Shown here piece after piece: positions 9,611 through 18,305 of a stretch of 64,000 nt of DNA. How positions within the stretch are numbered: the first letter of the stretch is position 1; the number at the start of each line of letters is the position of its first letter. This DNA comes from Curtobacterium aurantiacum. Its GTDB lineage: Bacteria > Actinomycetota > Actinomycetes > Actinomycetales > Microbacteriaceae. A model generated the notes under the pieces. The model was not told where the DNA came from and did not search any database. It was given only the letters and a program-made list of their open reading frames with translations. The stretch is taken from the NCBI RefSeq assembly GCF_018598555.1, contig NZ_JAHEWN010000002.1, positions 248,001 through 312,000 on the forward strand, given 5' to 3'. Position numbers and translations under genes: made by a program.

Positions 9611-10302
9611 TTGACGAGCGCGTGCTCGATCACGGAGGTGAAGAAGGTCAGGCCGTCGGTGCCCGAGGCCATCGCAGCGGGGGTGTCCGGGCCGAAGCCG
9701 GCCTCGGTCGCGTGCTCGGGGTGCGGCATCAGGCCGACGACGTTGCCGCGCTCGTTCGAGACGCCGGCGATGTCGTCGATGGAGCCGTTCGGGTTCACGC
9801 CGACGTAGCGGAACACGACCTGGCCGTTGTCCTCGATGCGCTTGATGGTGTCGGCGTCCGCGACGAAGCGGCCATCGGCGTTCTTCAGCGGGATGGTGAT
9901 CTCCTGCTGGGCGCTGAAGCCGGAGGTCCAGGCGGTCGCGGTGGTCTCGACGCGGAGCTTCTGGTCGCGGCGGATGAACTGCTGGTGCGCGTTGCGAGTG
10001 TGCGCGCCGGGGACCAGACGGGCCTCGGCCAGCATCTGGAAGCCGTTGCAGATGCCGAGCACGGGCATGCCCTTGCCGGCGGCGTCGATGACCTCGGCCA
10101 TGATCGGGGCCTTCGCGGCGATCGCGCCGGCGCGCAGGTAGTCGCCGTAGGAGAACCCGCCGGGGAGCACGATCGCGTCGACGCCCTGCAGGTCGTGGTC
10201 GCCGTGCCAGAGAGCGACGGGGTCGGCGCCGGCGAGACGGACGGCGCGCTGGGCGTCGCGGTCGTCGAGCGAGCCCGGGAACGTGATGACGCCGATGCGC
10301 AT
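9607..10302 (-). CDS. purQ: Phosphoribosylformylglycinamidine synthase subunit PurQ
   Basis: A 231-residue class I glutamine amidotransferase providing ammonia to PurL. The N-terminus [14 protein letters not shown] is typical. The nucleophile Cys is in GICNGFQML and the His-Glu pair in MPHPEHAT. An upstream in-frame GTG at 10311 would overlap the purS stop by GTGA, but family N-termini begin at MRIG, so 10302 is used. It lies between purS (5-base gap) and purL (4-nt overlap). Confidence 0.97.
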   Translation of the reverse strand: MRIGVITFPGSLDDRDAQRAVRLAGADPVALWHGDHDLQGVDAIVLPGGFSYGDYLRAGAIAAKAPIMAEVIDAAGKGMPVLGICNGFQMLAEARLVPGAHTRNAHQQFIRRDQKLRVETTATAWTSGFSAQQEITIPLKNADGRFVADADTIKRIEDNGQVVFRYVGVNPNGSIDDIAGVSNERGNVVGLMPHPEHATEAGFGPDTPAAMASGTDGLTFFTSVIEHALVK

Positions 10303-10307
10303 CCGGG

Positions 10308-10559
10308 TCACTGACCTTCCACGGTCACGGACACGACGTCCTCGATGACCGCGTTGGAGAAGACGTCGGCTGCGATGTCGCGGACCTCGGCCAGCTTGGC
10401 GTCGTCGACGGGGCCGTCGACGGTCACCTCGAAGCGCTTGCCGATGCGGACGTTGGTCAGGTCGGCCTTGCCGAGGCGGGCGAGGGCGTTGCCCACGGCC
10501 TTCCCCTGGGGGTCGAGGATCTCGGCCTTGGGCATGACCTCGACGACGATCGTTGGCAC
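10308..10559 (-). CDS. purS: Phosphoribosylformylglycinamidine synthase subunit PurS
   Basis: An 83-residue small subunit that bridges PurQ and PurL in the FGAM synthase complex of Gram-positive bacteria. The sequence has the family features: [23 protein letters not shown] and the VRIGKRFEV strand. The GTG start at 10559 is supported by a GGAGAG ribosome binding site (10570-10565) five bases upstream. First gene of the operon; a -10-like TAGACT on the minus strand lies at 10604-10599, giving a short leader. Confidence 0.95.
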   Translation of the reverse strand: MPTIVVEVMPKAEILDPQGKAVGNALARLGKADLTNVRIGKRFEVTVDGPVDDAKLAEVRDIAADVFSNAVIEDVVSVTVEGQ

Positions 10560-10598
10560 GTGTTCTCTCCAGCACTTCAGGGGTGGGGGGACGCGACC

Positions 10599-10604
10599 AG
10601 TCTA
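10599..10604 (-). promoter_or_regulatory. Probable -10 (TAGACT) of the purSQL operon
   Basis: TAGACT fits TANNNT and would start a transcript near 10592, about 33 bases before the purS GTG, with the GGAGAG ribosome site inside the leader. No clear -35 is seen and no purine riboswitch is recognisable in this short leader. Confidence 0.45.
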
Positions 10605-10689
10605 CGGGGCGCGCGCGACACGCCGGGACGGCTCCGGGCCTCCAGGCGGGTGCCTGCTGTGCGTTTGCTCACGTGTGTTCCAGCGCGTA

Positions 10690-10705
10690 TATTCCAAGTC
10701 GAATA
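10690..10705. promoter_or_regulatory. AT-rich dyad upstream of padR-MFS pair
   Basis: TATTC (10690-10694) and GAATA (10701-10705) form an inverted repeat in an AT-richer island 33 bases before the padR GTG. Position and symmetry fit an autoregulatory operator, since PadR proteins commonly repress their own exporter operon; binding is inferred only. Confidence 0.4.
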
Positions 10706-10737
10706 GTCAACAACGAACAAGCGGACTGGAGGCACGT

Positions 10738-11346
10738 GTGCCGTCGCTCACGCCACTCGCGTTCGCCGCGCTCGGGCTCCTGGCCGAGGGGCCGACGCAT
10801 CCCTACGAGATGTTCCAGACGATGATGCACCGCCGTGACGGACGGAACGTCAAGGTCCGGCCCGGCACCCTGTACCACCAGGTCGGCCGCCTGGTGGAGC
10901 TCGGCTACGCCGAGGTCGTCGGGACCGACCGGGCGGGGAACCGTCCGGAACGCACCACCTACGCCATCACGGACGCCGGGTGGACGGCCCTGCACGACGG
11001 GCTCGTCCGGCTGATCGCCGAACCGGCCGAGGAGTACCCCGTCTTCCACCTGGCCGTCGCCGAGATCGAGAACCTGTCGGTCGACGAGGCCGAGTCGGCC
11101 CTCCGCGCGCGGATCACCGCACTCGGGGCCCAGCGCGACGAGACCGACGAGATCCTCGGGGTCGTCCGCGCGAAGGACCTGCCCGAGCGCTACTGGCTCG
11201 ACGTGTCGTACGTCCGTGCCACGCTCACGACGCAGATCGAGTGGCTCACCGCCACGGCCGACCGCATCGCCGCCGGCCACATCTCCTGGGACGCCCCCGC
11301 CGCGTCCGCAGACACCACCACGAACAGCAAGGAAACCACTCGATGA
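10738..11346 (+). CDS. PadR family transcriptional regulator
   Basis: A 202-residue regulator: a winged helix (about residues 5-85; LAFAALGLLAEGPTHPYEMF and VRPGTLYHQVGRLVELGYAE are typical) followed by a C-terminal Vir-type helical dimerisation region. The GTG start is supported by GGAGG at 10728-10732 five bases upstream. Its stop overlaps the start of the DHA2 exporter gene (ATGA), so it most likely represses this operon and responds to an exported compound. Confidence 0.88.
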   Translation: MPSLTPLAFAALGLLAEGPTHPYEMFQTMMHRRDGRNVKVRPGTLYHQVGRLVELGYAEVVGTDRAGNRPERTTYAITDAGWTALHDGLVRLIAEPAEEYPVFHLAVAEIENLSVDEAESALRARITALGAQRDETDEILGVVRAKDLPERYWLDVSYVRATLTTQIEWLTATADRIAAGHISWDAPAASADTTTNSKETTR

Positions 11347-12887
11347 CCACCGTCACGCCTCCGCGGACGACCGAGAAGAAGCCGTGGCCTGCCCTCTGGG
11401 CACTCGTCGTCGGGTTCTTCATGATCCTCGTCGACTCGACCATCGTGTCGGTCGCCACCCCCACCATCGCCCAGGAGCTCGACGCGGACATCAACTCCGT
11501 GATCTGGGTGACGAGCGCCTACCTGCTCGCGTACGCCGTGCCGCTGCTCATCACCGGCCGGCTCGGCGACCGCTTCGGCCCGAAGGTCATGTACCAGATC
11601 GGCCTCGTGGTCTTCACGCTCGCCAGCCTGTGGTGCGGCCTGGCCGGGTCCATCGAGATGCTGATCGTCGCCCGCGTCGTGCAGGGCCTCGGCGCCGCGA
11701 TGATGAGCCCGCAGACCATGTCGGTCATCACGCGCATCTTCCCGCCGCAGAACCGCGGGGCGGCGATGGGCCTCTGGGGTGCCGTCGCCGGCATCGCGTC
11801 GCTCGTCGGCCCGATCCTCGGCGGCCTGCTCGTCGACGGCTTCGGCTGGGAGTGGATCTTCTTCGTCAACGTCCCCGTCGGTGTCGTCGCCTTCGTGCTC
11901 GCGCAGCGCTTCGTGCCGTCGTTCGAGCGGCACGGACACCGCTTCGACTACCTCGGCATCTTCCTGTCCGCGGTGGGGCTGTTCCTGCTCGTCTTCGGCA
12001 TCCAAGAGGGCGAGACCTACGACTGGGGTGTCATCGCCGGCCCGATCTCGGTGTGGTCGCTCATCATCGTCGGCCTCGTGGTGCTCGCCGGGTTCGTCGT
12101 CTGGCAGGGCGTGCAGAAGGGCGAGCCGCTGCTGCCCCTCGGCCTGTTCAAGGACCGCAACTTCACCCTGGCCAACGTCGCCATCACGGCCGTCGGTGTC
12201 GCGATCGCCTCGTTCGCGCTGCCGATCATGCTGTGGGCGCAGGACGTCCTGCGGTTCTCGCCGACCCAGGCCGCATTGCTCCTCGTGCCGCAGGCCGTGC
12301 TGTCCGCGGCCCTCGCGCCGATCGTCGGCAAGAACCTCAACCGCTGGAACCCGCGCTGGGTCGCCTCGTTCGGGCTCGCCTGCTTCTCGGTCGGCCTGTT
12401 CTGGTTCGGCCTGCTGCTGTCGAGCGGTGCCGAGTGGGGCTGGGTGCTCCTGCCGAGTGCGCTCCTCGGTCTCGCCAACGCCTGCATGTGGGGACCGCTG
12501 TCGGTCTCGGCGACGCGCAACCTGCCGCCGAAGCTGGCCGGTGCCGGCTCGGGCGTCTACAACACGACGCGCCAGATCGGTGCGGTGCTCGGTTCCGCCG
12601 GCATCGCGGCCCTGATGGAGGCCCGGATCACCGCGAACTTCCCGGCGTCGTCCGGTGGGGTGTCCGCCGGCGGCGCCGAGCAGCAGGTCGGCGCGATGCC
12701 GGGCTCCCTGCTCGAGCCGTTCTCCCGGGCCATGGGCGAGTCGCTCTACCTGCCGGCGATCGTGCTGGTCGTGGCCATCGTCGCGGCGCTGTTCCTGGCG
12801 AAGCCGAAGCAGACCGTCGCGTGGGAGCAGACCGGTTCGGTCACCACGCAGCCCGACGCCGAGCCCGCGGGAGCCCCGTCGAAGTAG
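11343..12887 (+). CDS. DHA2-family MFS multidrug exporter
   Basis: A 514-residue transporter with 14 predicted helices, proton-driven. Motif A GRLGDRFGPK lies between helices 2 and 3, and the antiporter motif C region GIASLVGPILGG in helix 5. The N-terminus VDSTIVSVATPTIAQEL (helix 1) is typical of EmrB/QacA-type exporters. Helices continue to residue about 490, then a short polar tail. Co-transcribed with, and overlapping, the PadR regulator. Substrate unknown. Confidence 0.9.
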   Translation: MTTVTPPRTTEKKPWPALWALVVGFFMILVDSTIVSVATPTIAQELDADINSVIWVTSAYLLAYAVPLLITGRLGDRFGPKVMYQIGLVVFTLASLWCGLAGSIEMLIVARVVQGLGAAMMSPQTMSVITRIFPPQNRGAAMGLWGAVAGIASLVGPILGGLLVDGFGWEWIFFVNVPVGVVAFVLAQRFVPSFERHGHRFDYLGIFLSAVGLFLLVFGIQEGETYDWGVIAGPISVWSLIIVGLVVLAGFVVWQGVQKGEPLLPLGLFKDRNFTLANVAITAVGVAIASFALPIMLWAQDVLRFSPTQAALLLVPQAVLSAALAPIVGKNLNRWNPRWVASFGLACFSVGLFWFGLLLSSGAEWGWVLLPSALLGLANACMWGPLSVSATRNLPPKLAGAGSGVYNTTRQIGAVLGSAGIAALMEARITANFPASSGGVSAGGAEQQVGAMPGSLLEPFSRAMGESLYLPAIVLVVAIVAALFLAKPKQTVAWEQTGSVTTQPDAEPAGAPSK

Positions 12888-12903
12888 GGCACGAGCGCAC
12901 TTC

Positions 12904-12954
12904 GTGAGCAGGAATGGTCGGGTCGCCTTCGGGAACCCGACCATTGCTGCTCAC
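12904..12954. repeat. GTGAGCAGG hairpin, copy 2
   Basis: Arms 12904-12924 (starting GTGAGCAGGAATGGTCGGGT) and 12934-12954 (ending GCTGCTCAC), with a 9-base loop. The outer base pair next to the loop and one internal pair are mismatched. It lies 17 bases after the exporter stop and just before the convergent CtaG gene, so it can act as a two-way terminator. Confidence 0.75.
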
Positions 12955-12982
12955 GATGTGGAACGAGGGACACTCCGACTCG

Positions 12983-13804
12983 TCAGCCGCGGCGCTGCAG
13001 GTGCGCTCGGGTGAGCGCGTCCATCTGCTCGTCGGTCAGGGCGTCGACTGCCCGGGCCTCGCGGCGGTCGGTCCGCTGCCACCGGATGAACAGGGCGACG
13101 AGCACGGGGATGTCCGCCACCTCGGCGATGAACCACAGCAGGTCGCCCGCCAGGTGCTGGTCCTGCAGCGGCGACGGGTACCACGCCCGACCCGCCACCG
13201 GCACGAGGGACCCGTCGAGCACGTGGTTCGTGATCCGCAGCACGATGCCGGGCACCGCGTCGACGACCAGTTCGACGAACGCGAGCAGGAACTCGGCGGT
13301 GGCGAACGTCGACGAGACCAGCACACCGACCTCGGACAGGGGCGCGAGCAGGCCGAACCCGAGCGCCGGCACCGTCACGGTGATGGCGGCCGCCCAGGTG
13401 GGGGACTCCCGGATCGCCGCCGAGAACGGGGTGAGCAGGACGGCGAACAGCGCGAGCGCGACCAGCGGTGCGACGATCGCGTTGCCGAGCAGGCGCACCG
13501 GACGTGAGCCCATGACGGCGTCGGCGGCGCGGACGAGGCGAGGCGGGCCTCCCGTCCGGAGCAACGGGACGGGCGCACCGAGCGCGGCGAAGGTGGGGAC
13601 CGCGAAGAACAGCAGGGCGGCCCGCAGCACGAACGCCCAGCGCAACCGCTCGTCGTCGACGCCGACGATGCCGAACTGCAGGACGCCGAACAGCGCGAGC
13701 GCCGTCGCGAAGGCGAGCGTGCGCCACCACGGCCAGCGGGTGCCCCGTCGCGCAGCCCCCACGATCAACCGGCCGTAGGCGACCGCGGCGACGAGGATGA
13801 GCAC
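12983..13804 (-). CDS. CtaG-like (caa3-type) cytochrome c oxidase assembly membrane protein
   Basis: At least 273 residues with about seven predicted helices; the pattern fits the CtaG_caa3 family: a Trp-Pro-Trp-Trp-Arg turn after helix 1, an ALLFFAVPTFAALGAP helix, a VLLTPFSAAIRESP helix and a last cytoplasmic helix DIPVLVALFIRWQRTDRREA. In actinobacteria such proteins help insert copper into cytochrome oxidase. GTG 13804 is the first standard start, but in-frame codons upstream (13805-13843) read EFWSTWRFDPLAA, the usual family N-terminus, and an AGGAGG lies at 13870-13865. The only codon properly spaced from it is ACG at 13858-13856, so the start may be non-canonical. Confidence 0.75.
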   Translation of the reverse strand: MLILVAAVAYGRLIVGAARRGTRWPWWRTLAFATALALFGVLQFGIVGVDDERLRWAFVLRAALLFFAVPTFAALGAPVPLLRTGGPPRLVRAADAVMGSRPVRLLGNAIVAPLVALALFAVLLTPFSAAIRESPTWAAAITVTVPALGFGLLAPLSEVGVLVSSTFATAEFLLAFVELVVDAVPGIVLRITNHVLDGSLVPVAGRAWYPSPLQDQHLAGDLLWFIAEVADIPVLVALFIRWQRTDRREARAVDALTDEQMDALTRAHLQRRG

Positions 13805-13970
13805 CGCCGCCAGGGGATCGAACCGCCAGGTGCTCCAGAACTCGGGTGTCGACGGCGTGGGGAGCCTCCTGGGGATCGGGCGGACTCGTCTGTCGTTCCG
13901 CCGGAGCCATCCTCCGTCCGCCCGAGGTCCACCGGGGGTCCGTCCTGGCCCCGCGTCGGTGAGAACCGGC

Positions 13971-15284
13971 TCAGATCCGGGCGACCCCGCGTGCCGGGAC
14001 GGTCCGCGACAGCAGCCAGACGCCCGCCGGCACGGCCACGGCTCCGACGAGCGCGACGCCGAACGACAGGTGCAGCTGCATGACGAGGAACGCCGGACCG
14101 ATCGTGCAGACGACCGCGACCGCGACGACCGGCCACGACGGACGGTCCGCGGACGGCAGCAGCCGGGGGAGCGGCCGGTCGAACCAGCGCAGAGCCCGGG
14201 CGACCCCGATCGCGACGGCGAGGACCACGACCAGTGCGACGACGCGGGACGCCCACCACGGGCCCGACCCCGGCGGGGGGAACGGCACCCCGACGAGCAG
14301 GGCGACCCCGTTCAGCACGATGAACAGCGGCAGGTGCCAGAGGTAGATCGTCATGCCGTCGCGGCCGAGCACGAACACGGCACCGAGCGCTGCCCGGGTC
14401 CGCATCAGCCGGGTGAGCGGAGCGTGCACGAGCTGGACCAGGCAGGCCTGCGCGATCGCGAGGAACGCCAGCGGGAGCATCGGCGGGTTGAGGTCCTGCA
14501 ACATGTCGGGTGCCCACAGCCCGATCGAGGTCATCGGCACGAGCACGGCGTACGCGGCGACGGCGACGCCCAGCAGCAGCACCTTCGAGCGCCGCGCGAA
14601 CCAGCCGTCGGCCCAGAGGAACCCGAGCTGCTGCGCGAAGAGCCACACCGGCCCGAGGTTGAGCAGCCCGACCTCGGCGACGCCGGTGGCCAGGCGGACG
14701 GCGTCGACCGCTCCGGCCAGCACCAGCAGCACGGCGAGGGTGGCCCAGGGTGCACGCTCGTGCAGGCGCATCATCAGCGGGACGCAGCACTGCGTGATGC
14801 CGTAGGCGGCCAGGAACCAGAGCGGGGAGCCGATGCCGAACGCGACCTCGGCGAGGAGCTCCGGCGGGGTCCCCGCGGCCGTGGCGACCCCGAGCCCGAG
14901 GGCCAGGAAGACGAACAGCGGCACCGCGGGCCGGAACAGCCGCACCAGACGGGTGGCGAGGTAGTCGCGGGCTGGGCTCGGCGCACCACGGGCGACGGTG
15001 CTGCGCCAACCGACGGCACTCGCGAACCCGCCGACCACGAAGAACAGCGGCATCACCTGCCCGACCCAGGTGGCGGCGACGTACCAGGGGAGTTCCTGCA
15101 GCGGGCTCGTGACCCGCACCCCCTGGTCGTCGGCGGCGACGCCGACCATCGTGACGTGCACGACGACGACGAGGACGACGCAGGCCGTCCGGATGAGGTC
15201 GACGACCAGGTCCCGCTTCGCGATGATCCCCCGGACGTCTGCGGTGCTGTTCGCCTGTTCAGGCAGACCCTGGCTCGTGGACAT
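13971..15284 (-). CDS. Acyltransferase family 3 membrane protein
   Basis: A 437-residue acyltransferase-3 protein with about ten helices. The N-terminal helix VDLIRTACVVLVVVVHVT carries the conserved Arg and the catalytic-type His. PLFFVVGGFASAVGW (helix 2) and a DGMTIYLWHLPLF segment near residue 310 are family features. Such enzymes O-acylate sugars or lipids of the envelope; the acceptor here is unknown. A -10-like TAGCGT (15296-15291) sits six bases before the ATG, suggesting a leaderless transcript. It lies 112-166 bases upstream of the CtaG-like gene on the same strand. Confidence 0.88.
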   Translation of the reverse strand: MSTSQGLPEQANSTADVRGIIAKRDLVVDLIRTACVVLVVVVHVTMVGVAADDQGVRVTSPLQELPWYVAATWVGQVMPLFFVVGGFASAVGWRSTVARGAPSPARDYLATRLVRLFRPAVPLFVFLALGLGVATAAGTPPELLAEVAFGIGSPLWFLAAYGITQCCVPLMMRLHERAPWATLAVLLVLAGAVDAVRLATGVAEVGLLNLGPVWLFAQQLGFLWADGWFARRSKVLLLGVAVAAYAVLVPMTSIGLWAPDMLQDLNPPMLPLAFLAIAQACLVQLVHAPLTRLMRTRAALGAVFVLGRDGMTIYLWHLPLFIVLNGVALLVGVPFPPPGSGPWWASRVVALVVVLAVAIGVARALRWFDRPLPRLLPSADRPSWPVVAVAVVCTIGPAFLVMQLHLSFGVALVGAVAVPAGVWLLSRTVPARGVARI

Positions 15285-15420
15285 GTCCGGACGCTAGCGT
15301 GCGGATCAGTCGGTCCAGCGTCGTTCCAGCTGATCGCGACCGGATCGTGACACTTCGTATTCCGGTAGCGGCATGCGTCGTGTCGCGGGCCGGCAGCAGA
15401 AGCTCGTGTACAGTGAACCT

Positions 15421-15447
15421 GTTGTCTTGATTCCTGCAAAAGAAAGG
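15421..15447 (+). promoter_or_regulatory. FurA-box-like element and ribosome site of the Fur-family gene
   Basis: TCTTGATTCCTGCAAAAG (15425-15442) resembles, from memory, the FurA box of mycobacterial furA-katG promoters (a TTGA, ATTCC and AAAAG arrangement). It overlaps the ribosome site AGAAAGG and would allow autoregulation of the regulator with the downstream catalase. A -10-like TACAGT is at 15409-15414. Confidence 0.45.
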
Positions 15448-15453
15448 CTCAGC

Positions 15454-15951
15454 ATGGATGCCGACGCCGATCTGCTCCGTTCCTCGGGGCTCCGGGTCAC
15501 GACCCCACGACTCGCTGTGCTCCGCGCGACGGACTCGATGCCGCACGCCACCGCCGACGACATCGTCACGGCGCTCGCCGCGGAACTGCCGACCACCAGT
15601 CACCAGGCGGTCTACGGCGTGCTGAACGCCCTGACCGGCGTCGGGCTCGTCCGCCGCATCGAGCCGGCCGGCAGCCCCGCGCGGTACGAGCGGCGCACCG
15701 GCGACAACCACCACCACATCGTCTGCACGCTGTGCGGCGCGATCGAGGACGTCGACTGCGCGGTCGGACACTCGCCCTGCCTCACGCCGTCCGAGACCCA
15801 CGGCTTCGCCGTCACCACCGCCGAGGTCACCTACTGGGGCATCTGCGAGCGCTGTGCAGCGGCAGAGCGCGACGACGCAGAGCGCGACGACGCAGAGCGC
15901 GACGACCCGGACGCGAGCGCGCAGGCGCCCGACGCCCCCTTGCCCGCCTGA
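15454..15951 (+). CDS. Fur family (FurA/PerR-like) transcriptional regulator
   Basis: A 165-residue protein with an N-terminal winged helix ([20 protein letters not shown], then [19 protein letters not shown]) and a C-terminal metal domain. The HHH run in [13 protein letters not shown] and two CXXC pairs (CTLC, CERC) mark the structural zinc site. Being directly upstream of catalase suggests a peroxide-sensing FurA/PerR role rather than iron uptake control. The tail holds three exact copies of AERDD encoded by a 15-bp tandem repeat. The ATG at 15454 is preferred to an upstream in-frame start (15373) because of the ribosome site just before it. Confidence 0.9.
   Translation: MDADADLLRSSGLRVTTPRLAVLRATDSMPHATADDIVTALAAELPTTSHQAVYGVLNALTGVGLVRRIEPAGSPARYERRTGDNHHHIVCTLCGAIEDVDCAVGHSPCLTPSETHGFAVTTAEVTYWGICERCAAAERDDAERDDAERDDPDASAQAPDAPLPA
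15862..15906 (+). repeat. 15-bp tandem repeat in the Fur-family gene tail
   Basis: Three identical copies of GCAGAGCGCGACGAC, encoding AERDD three times in the disordered C-terminus. Exact identity points to recent slippage. Confidence 0.9.
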
Positions 15952-16046
15952 CGGCGACCGCCCTCCGCACCGGCGCGACGACGCGCCGGACCCCGAACCA
16001 CCCGAGCATCCCTGACCGAACCAACGTCCCACCCCCAGGAGGAACC

Positions 16047-17564
16047 GTGTCCGACCAGAACACGCCGACCGGCACCCCGACCACCACGACCAACAGCGGC
16101 GCACCCGTCTCGAGCGACGAGCACTCGATGGGCGTCGGGGCCGACGGCCCCCTCGCGCTGCACGACCACTACCTGGTCGAGAAGCTCGCCCAGTTCAACC
16201 GCGAGCGCGTCCCGGAGCGGGTCGTGCACGCCAAGGGCGGCGGCGCCTTCGGTACCTTCACCGTCACGCACGACGTCTCGCGCTTCACCCGTGCGGCCTT
16301 CCTGCAGCCCGGCCAGACCACCGAGATGCTCGCCCGCTTCTCGAGCGTCGCCGGTGAGCAGGGTTCGCCCGACACCTGGCGCGACCCCCGCGGCTTCGCG
16401 CTGAAGTTCTACACGTCCGAGGGCAACTACGACCTCGTCGGCAACAACACCCCGGTGTTCTTCATCCGCGACGGCATCAAGTTCCCCGACTTCATCCGCT
16501 CCCAGAAGCGCCTGCCGGGTTCGCACCTGCGCGACCACGACATGCAGTGGGACTTCTGGACCCTGTCGCCCGAGTCGGCGCACCAGGTCACGTGGCTGAT
16601 GGGCGACCGCGGTCTGCCGGCGAGCTGGCGCGAGATGGACGGCTTCGGCTCGCACACCTACCAGTGGATCAACGCCGAGGGCGAGCGCTTCTGGGTCAAG
16701 TACCACTTCATCACCGAGCAGGGCCACAAGACCCTGACGCAGGAGGACGCCGACCGCATCGCCGGTGAGGACGCGGACTTCCACATCCGTGACCTGCACG
16801 CCGCGATCGACCGTCAGGACTTCCCGCGCTGGACCCTCAAGGTGCAGGTCATGCCCTACGAGGACGCCGCGACCTACCGCTTCAACCCGTTCGACCTGAC
16901 GAAGGTGTGGCCGCACGCGGACTACCCGCTCATCGAGGTCGGCACGATGGAGCTCAACCGCAACCCGGAGAACTACTTCGCGCAGATCGAGCAGGCGACC
17001 TTCGCCCCCTCGAACTTCGTGCCCGGCATCGCGGCCAGCCCCGACAAGATGCTCCTCGCGCGCATCTTCAGCTACGCGGATGCCCACCGCTACCGCGTCG
17101 GCACGAACCACGCCCAGCTGCCGGTGAACGCCCCGAAGAACGAGGTCCACTCGTACTCGAAGGACGGCGGCATGCGCTTCGACTTCCAGAAGTCCGAGGT
17201 GCCGGTGTACGCGCCGAACTCGCTCGGTGGGGCGCACGCCGACCCGAACGCGACCGACGACGCACCCGGCTGGGAGTCGGACGGCGCGCTGCAGCGTTCC
17301 GCCGCGACCCTGCACCCGGAGGACGACGACTTCGGCCAGGCCGGCACGCTCGTCCGTGAGGTCCTCGACGACGCCGCCCGCGAGCGCCTGGTCGGCAACA
17401 TCGCCGGCCACGTCTCGAAGGTGACGCGCGACGACCTGCGCGAGCGCGTGTTCGCCTACTGGACGAACGTCGACGCCGACCTGGGTGCGCGCGTGCGCGC
17501 CGCGGTCGCGCCGAGCGCGCCGGGCTCGAACGAGGACCCGGAGAAGGTGGCGGTCGAGGCGTAA
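16047..17564 (+). CDS. katA: Monofunctional haem catalase (clade 3 type)
   Basis: A 505-residue small-subunit haem catalase that dismutates hydrogen peroxide. Visible sites: distal His in [14 protein letters not shown], distal Asn in [16 protein letters not shown], and the proximal haem Tyr in [16 protein letters not shown]. The start is GTG 16047 after a perfect AGGAGG (16037-16042) at four bases. It follows the Fur-family regulator by 95 bases and is probably its main target. A perfect 46-bp palindrome lies 18 bases after the stop. Confidence 0.95.
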   Translation: MSDQNTPTGTPTTTTNSGAPVSSDEHSMGVGADGPLALHDHYLVEKLAQFNRERVPERVVHAKGGGAFGTFTVTHDVSRFTRAAFLQPGQTTEMLARFSSVAGEQGSPDTWRDPRGFALKFYTSEGNYDLVGNNTPVFFIRDGIKFPDFIRSQKRLPGSHLRDHDMQWDFWTLSPESAHQVTWLMGDRGLPASWREMDGFGSHTYQWINAEGERFWVKYHFITEQGHKTLTQEDADRIAGEDADFHIRDLHAAIDRQDFPRWTLKVQVMPYEDAATYRFNPFDLTKVWPHADYPLIEVGTMELNRNPENYFAQIEQATFAPSNFVPGIAASPDKMLLARIFSYADAHRYRVGTNHAQLPVNAPKNEVHSYSKDGGMRFDFQKSEVPVYAPNSLGGAHADPNATDDAPGWESDGALQRSAATLHPEDDDFGQAGTLVREVLDDAARERLVGNIAGHVSKVTRDDLRERVFAYWTNVDADLGARVRAAVAPSAPGSNEDPEKVAVEA

Positions 17565-17582
17565 GCCCCGCTGGACGACCTG

Positions 17583-17628
17583 ACGGACAGGAGGCCCGGT
17601 ACCAGCTGGTACCGGGCCTCCTGTCCGT
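17583..17628. terminator. 46-bp perfect palindrome after katA (family copy 1)
   Basis: A perfect zero-spacer palindrome centred between 17605 and 17606, core GGTACCAGCTGGTACC. Related perfect palindromes occur at 31861-31902 and 54259-54306. Its position directly after a stop fits a transcription terminator, but it has no run of T. Confidence 0.8.
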
Positions 17629-17642
17629 TGGTCTGAAGCGGG

Positions 17643-17704
17643 TCAGACCTGCTGGCCGTTCAGCCGGATCGGGCCGGCGCGTCGGGGGTACCCAGTCCTC
17701 GTGC
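17643..17704 (-). pseudogene. Duplicated 3-prime tail of the NodA-like gene
   Basis: This 62-base segment repeats the end of the neighbouring NodA-like gene: 23 bases (TCAGACCTGCTGGCCGTTCAG and the next two) are identical to 17705-17727, followed by diverged sequence and a second shared block, CAGTCCTCG. Read on the minus strand it encodes GPIRLNGQQV and a stop, against GPIWLNGQQV in the intact gene. It is a leftover of a second copy or a local duplication, not a gene. Confidence 0.7.
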
Positions 17705-18271
17705 TCAGACCTGCTGGCCGTTCAGCCAGATGGGTCCGTCCGGCCAGTCCTCGAGCTGCGCTGCCACCGGCAGCGCCATCCAGCCGCCCTGCTCGGTGTT
17801 GCTGACGCCCGCGCCCTCGGCGGTGAACGCCGAGAAGGTGCCGACGGCCTCGGGGAACTCGTGCCAGCCGAGCTTCGCGTAGAAGGGGATGCGGTCCTCG
17901 CCCGCGCCGAGGAAGCCGTACGGCACCCGGAGCCCTTCGAGGACCGCCGCGGTCCGGGTCATCAGCTCGCGGCCGACGCCGGTGCCCTGCAGGCGGGGTG
18001 CGACGGCGACCAGGCCGGTGTCGCCGACCAGCACGTCTTCGCCGCCGACGGAGATGTACATCCGGCGGATTCCGACGTGGGCCAGGACGACCCCGTCGGC
18101 GTCGTGCGCGAGCACCCGGCGTTCCGGCTGCATGCCGGACCAGCTCCTGCCGCCCACGTACCAGTGCGACCAGTCGGGGAAGGCCTGCCCGAGCAGCGCC
18201 GCGATCGCTTCGTGGTCGGGGAGCGACAGCGTGCTCTCCTCGACCACCTCCCACCGGATGTCGTCAGTCAC
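17705..18271 (-). CDS. NodA-like GNAT N-acyltransferase
   Basis: A 188-residue protein that resembles rhizobial NodA along its whole length, judged from my memory of NodA sequences: LPDHEAIAALL, then GGRSWSGMQPERRVLAHD, AHVGIRRMYISVGGEDVLVG, GLVAVAPRLQGTGVGRELM, and the ending LPVAAQLEDWPDGPIWLNG. NodA transfers an acyl chain to the de-N-acetylated end of a chitin oligomer. No nodB, nodC or other nod gene is here, so the substrate is unknown; an amino sugar or other amine is possible. The GTG start at 18271 is the only good one. It lies downstream of the VOC gene with a hairpin (18306-18373) between. Confidence 0.75.
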   Translation of the reverse strand: MTDDIRWEVVEESTLSLPDHEAIAALLGQAFPDWSHWYVGGRSWSGMQPERRVLAHDADGVVLAHVGIRRMYISVGGEDVLVGDTGLVAVAPRLQGTGVGRELMTRTAAVLEGLRVPYGFLGAGEDRIPFYAKLGWHEFPEAVGTFSAFTAEGAGVSNTEQGGWMALPVAAQLEDWPDGPIWLNGQQV

Positions 18272-18305
18272 GCGTCCATCCTGCCGGTCCCGCGGCCGGA
18301 GTGCC

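Noticed and set aside
7070..9808. A 912-codon plus-strand open frame opposite purL
   Set aside because: Antisense shadow; purL on the minus strand is unambiguous.
10560..10737. A purine riboswitch before purS
   Set aside because: The leader is only about 35 bases and lacks the conserved loops.
12951..13910. An ATG-started 319-codon frame covering the CtaG-like gene
   Set aside because: It is out of frame with the membrane-protein reading and gives Arg/Pro-rich text; only the other frame has CtaG helices.
17583..17628. Phage or plasmid attachment site, because of the long palindrome
   Set aside because: No integrase, no flanking tRNA and three similar copies at gene ends; a terminator or repeat family explains it better.
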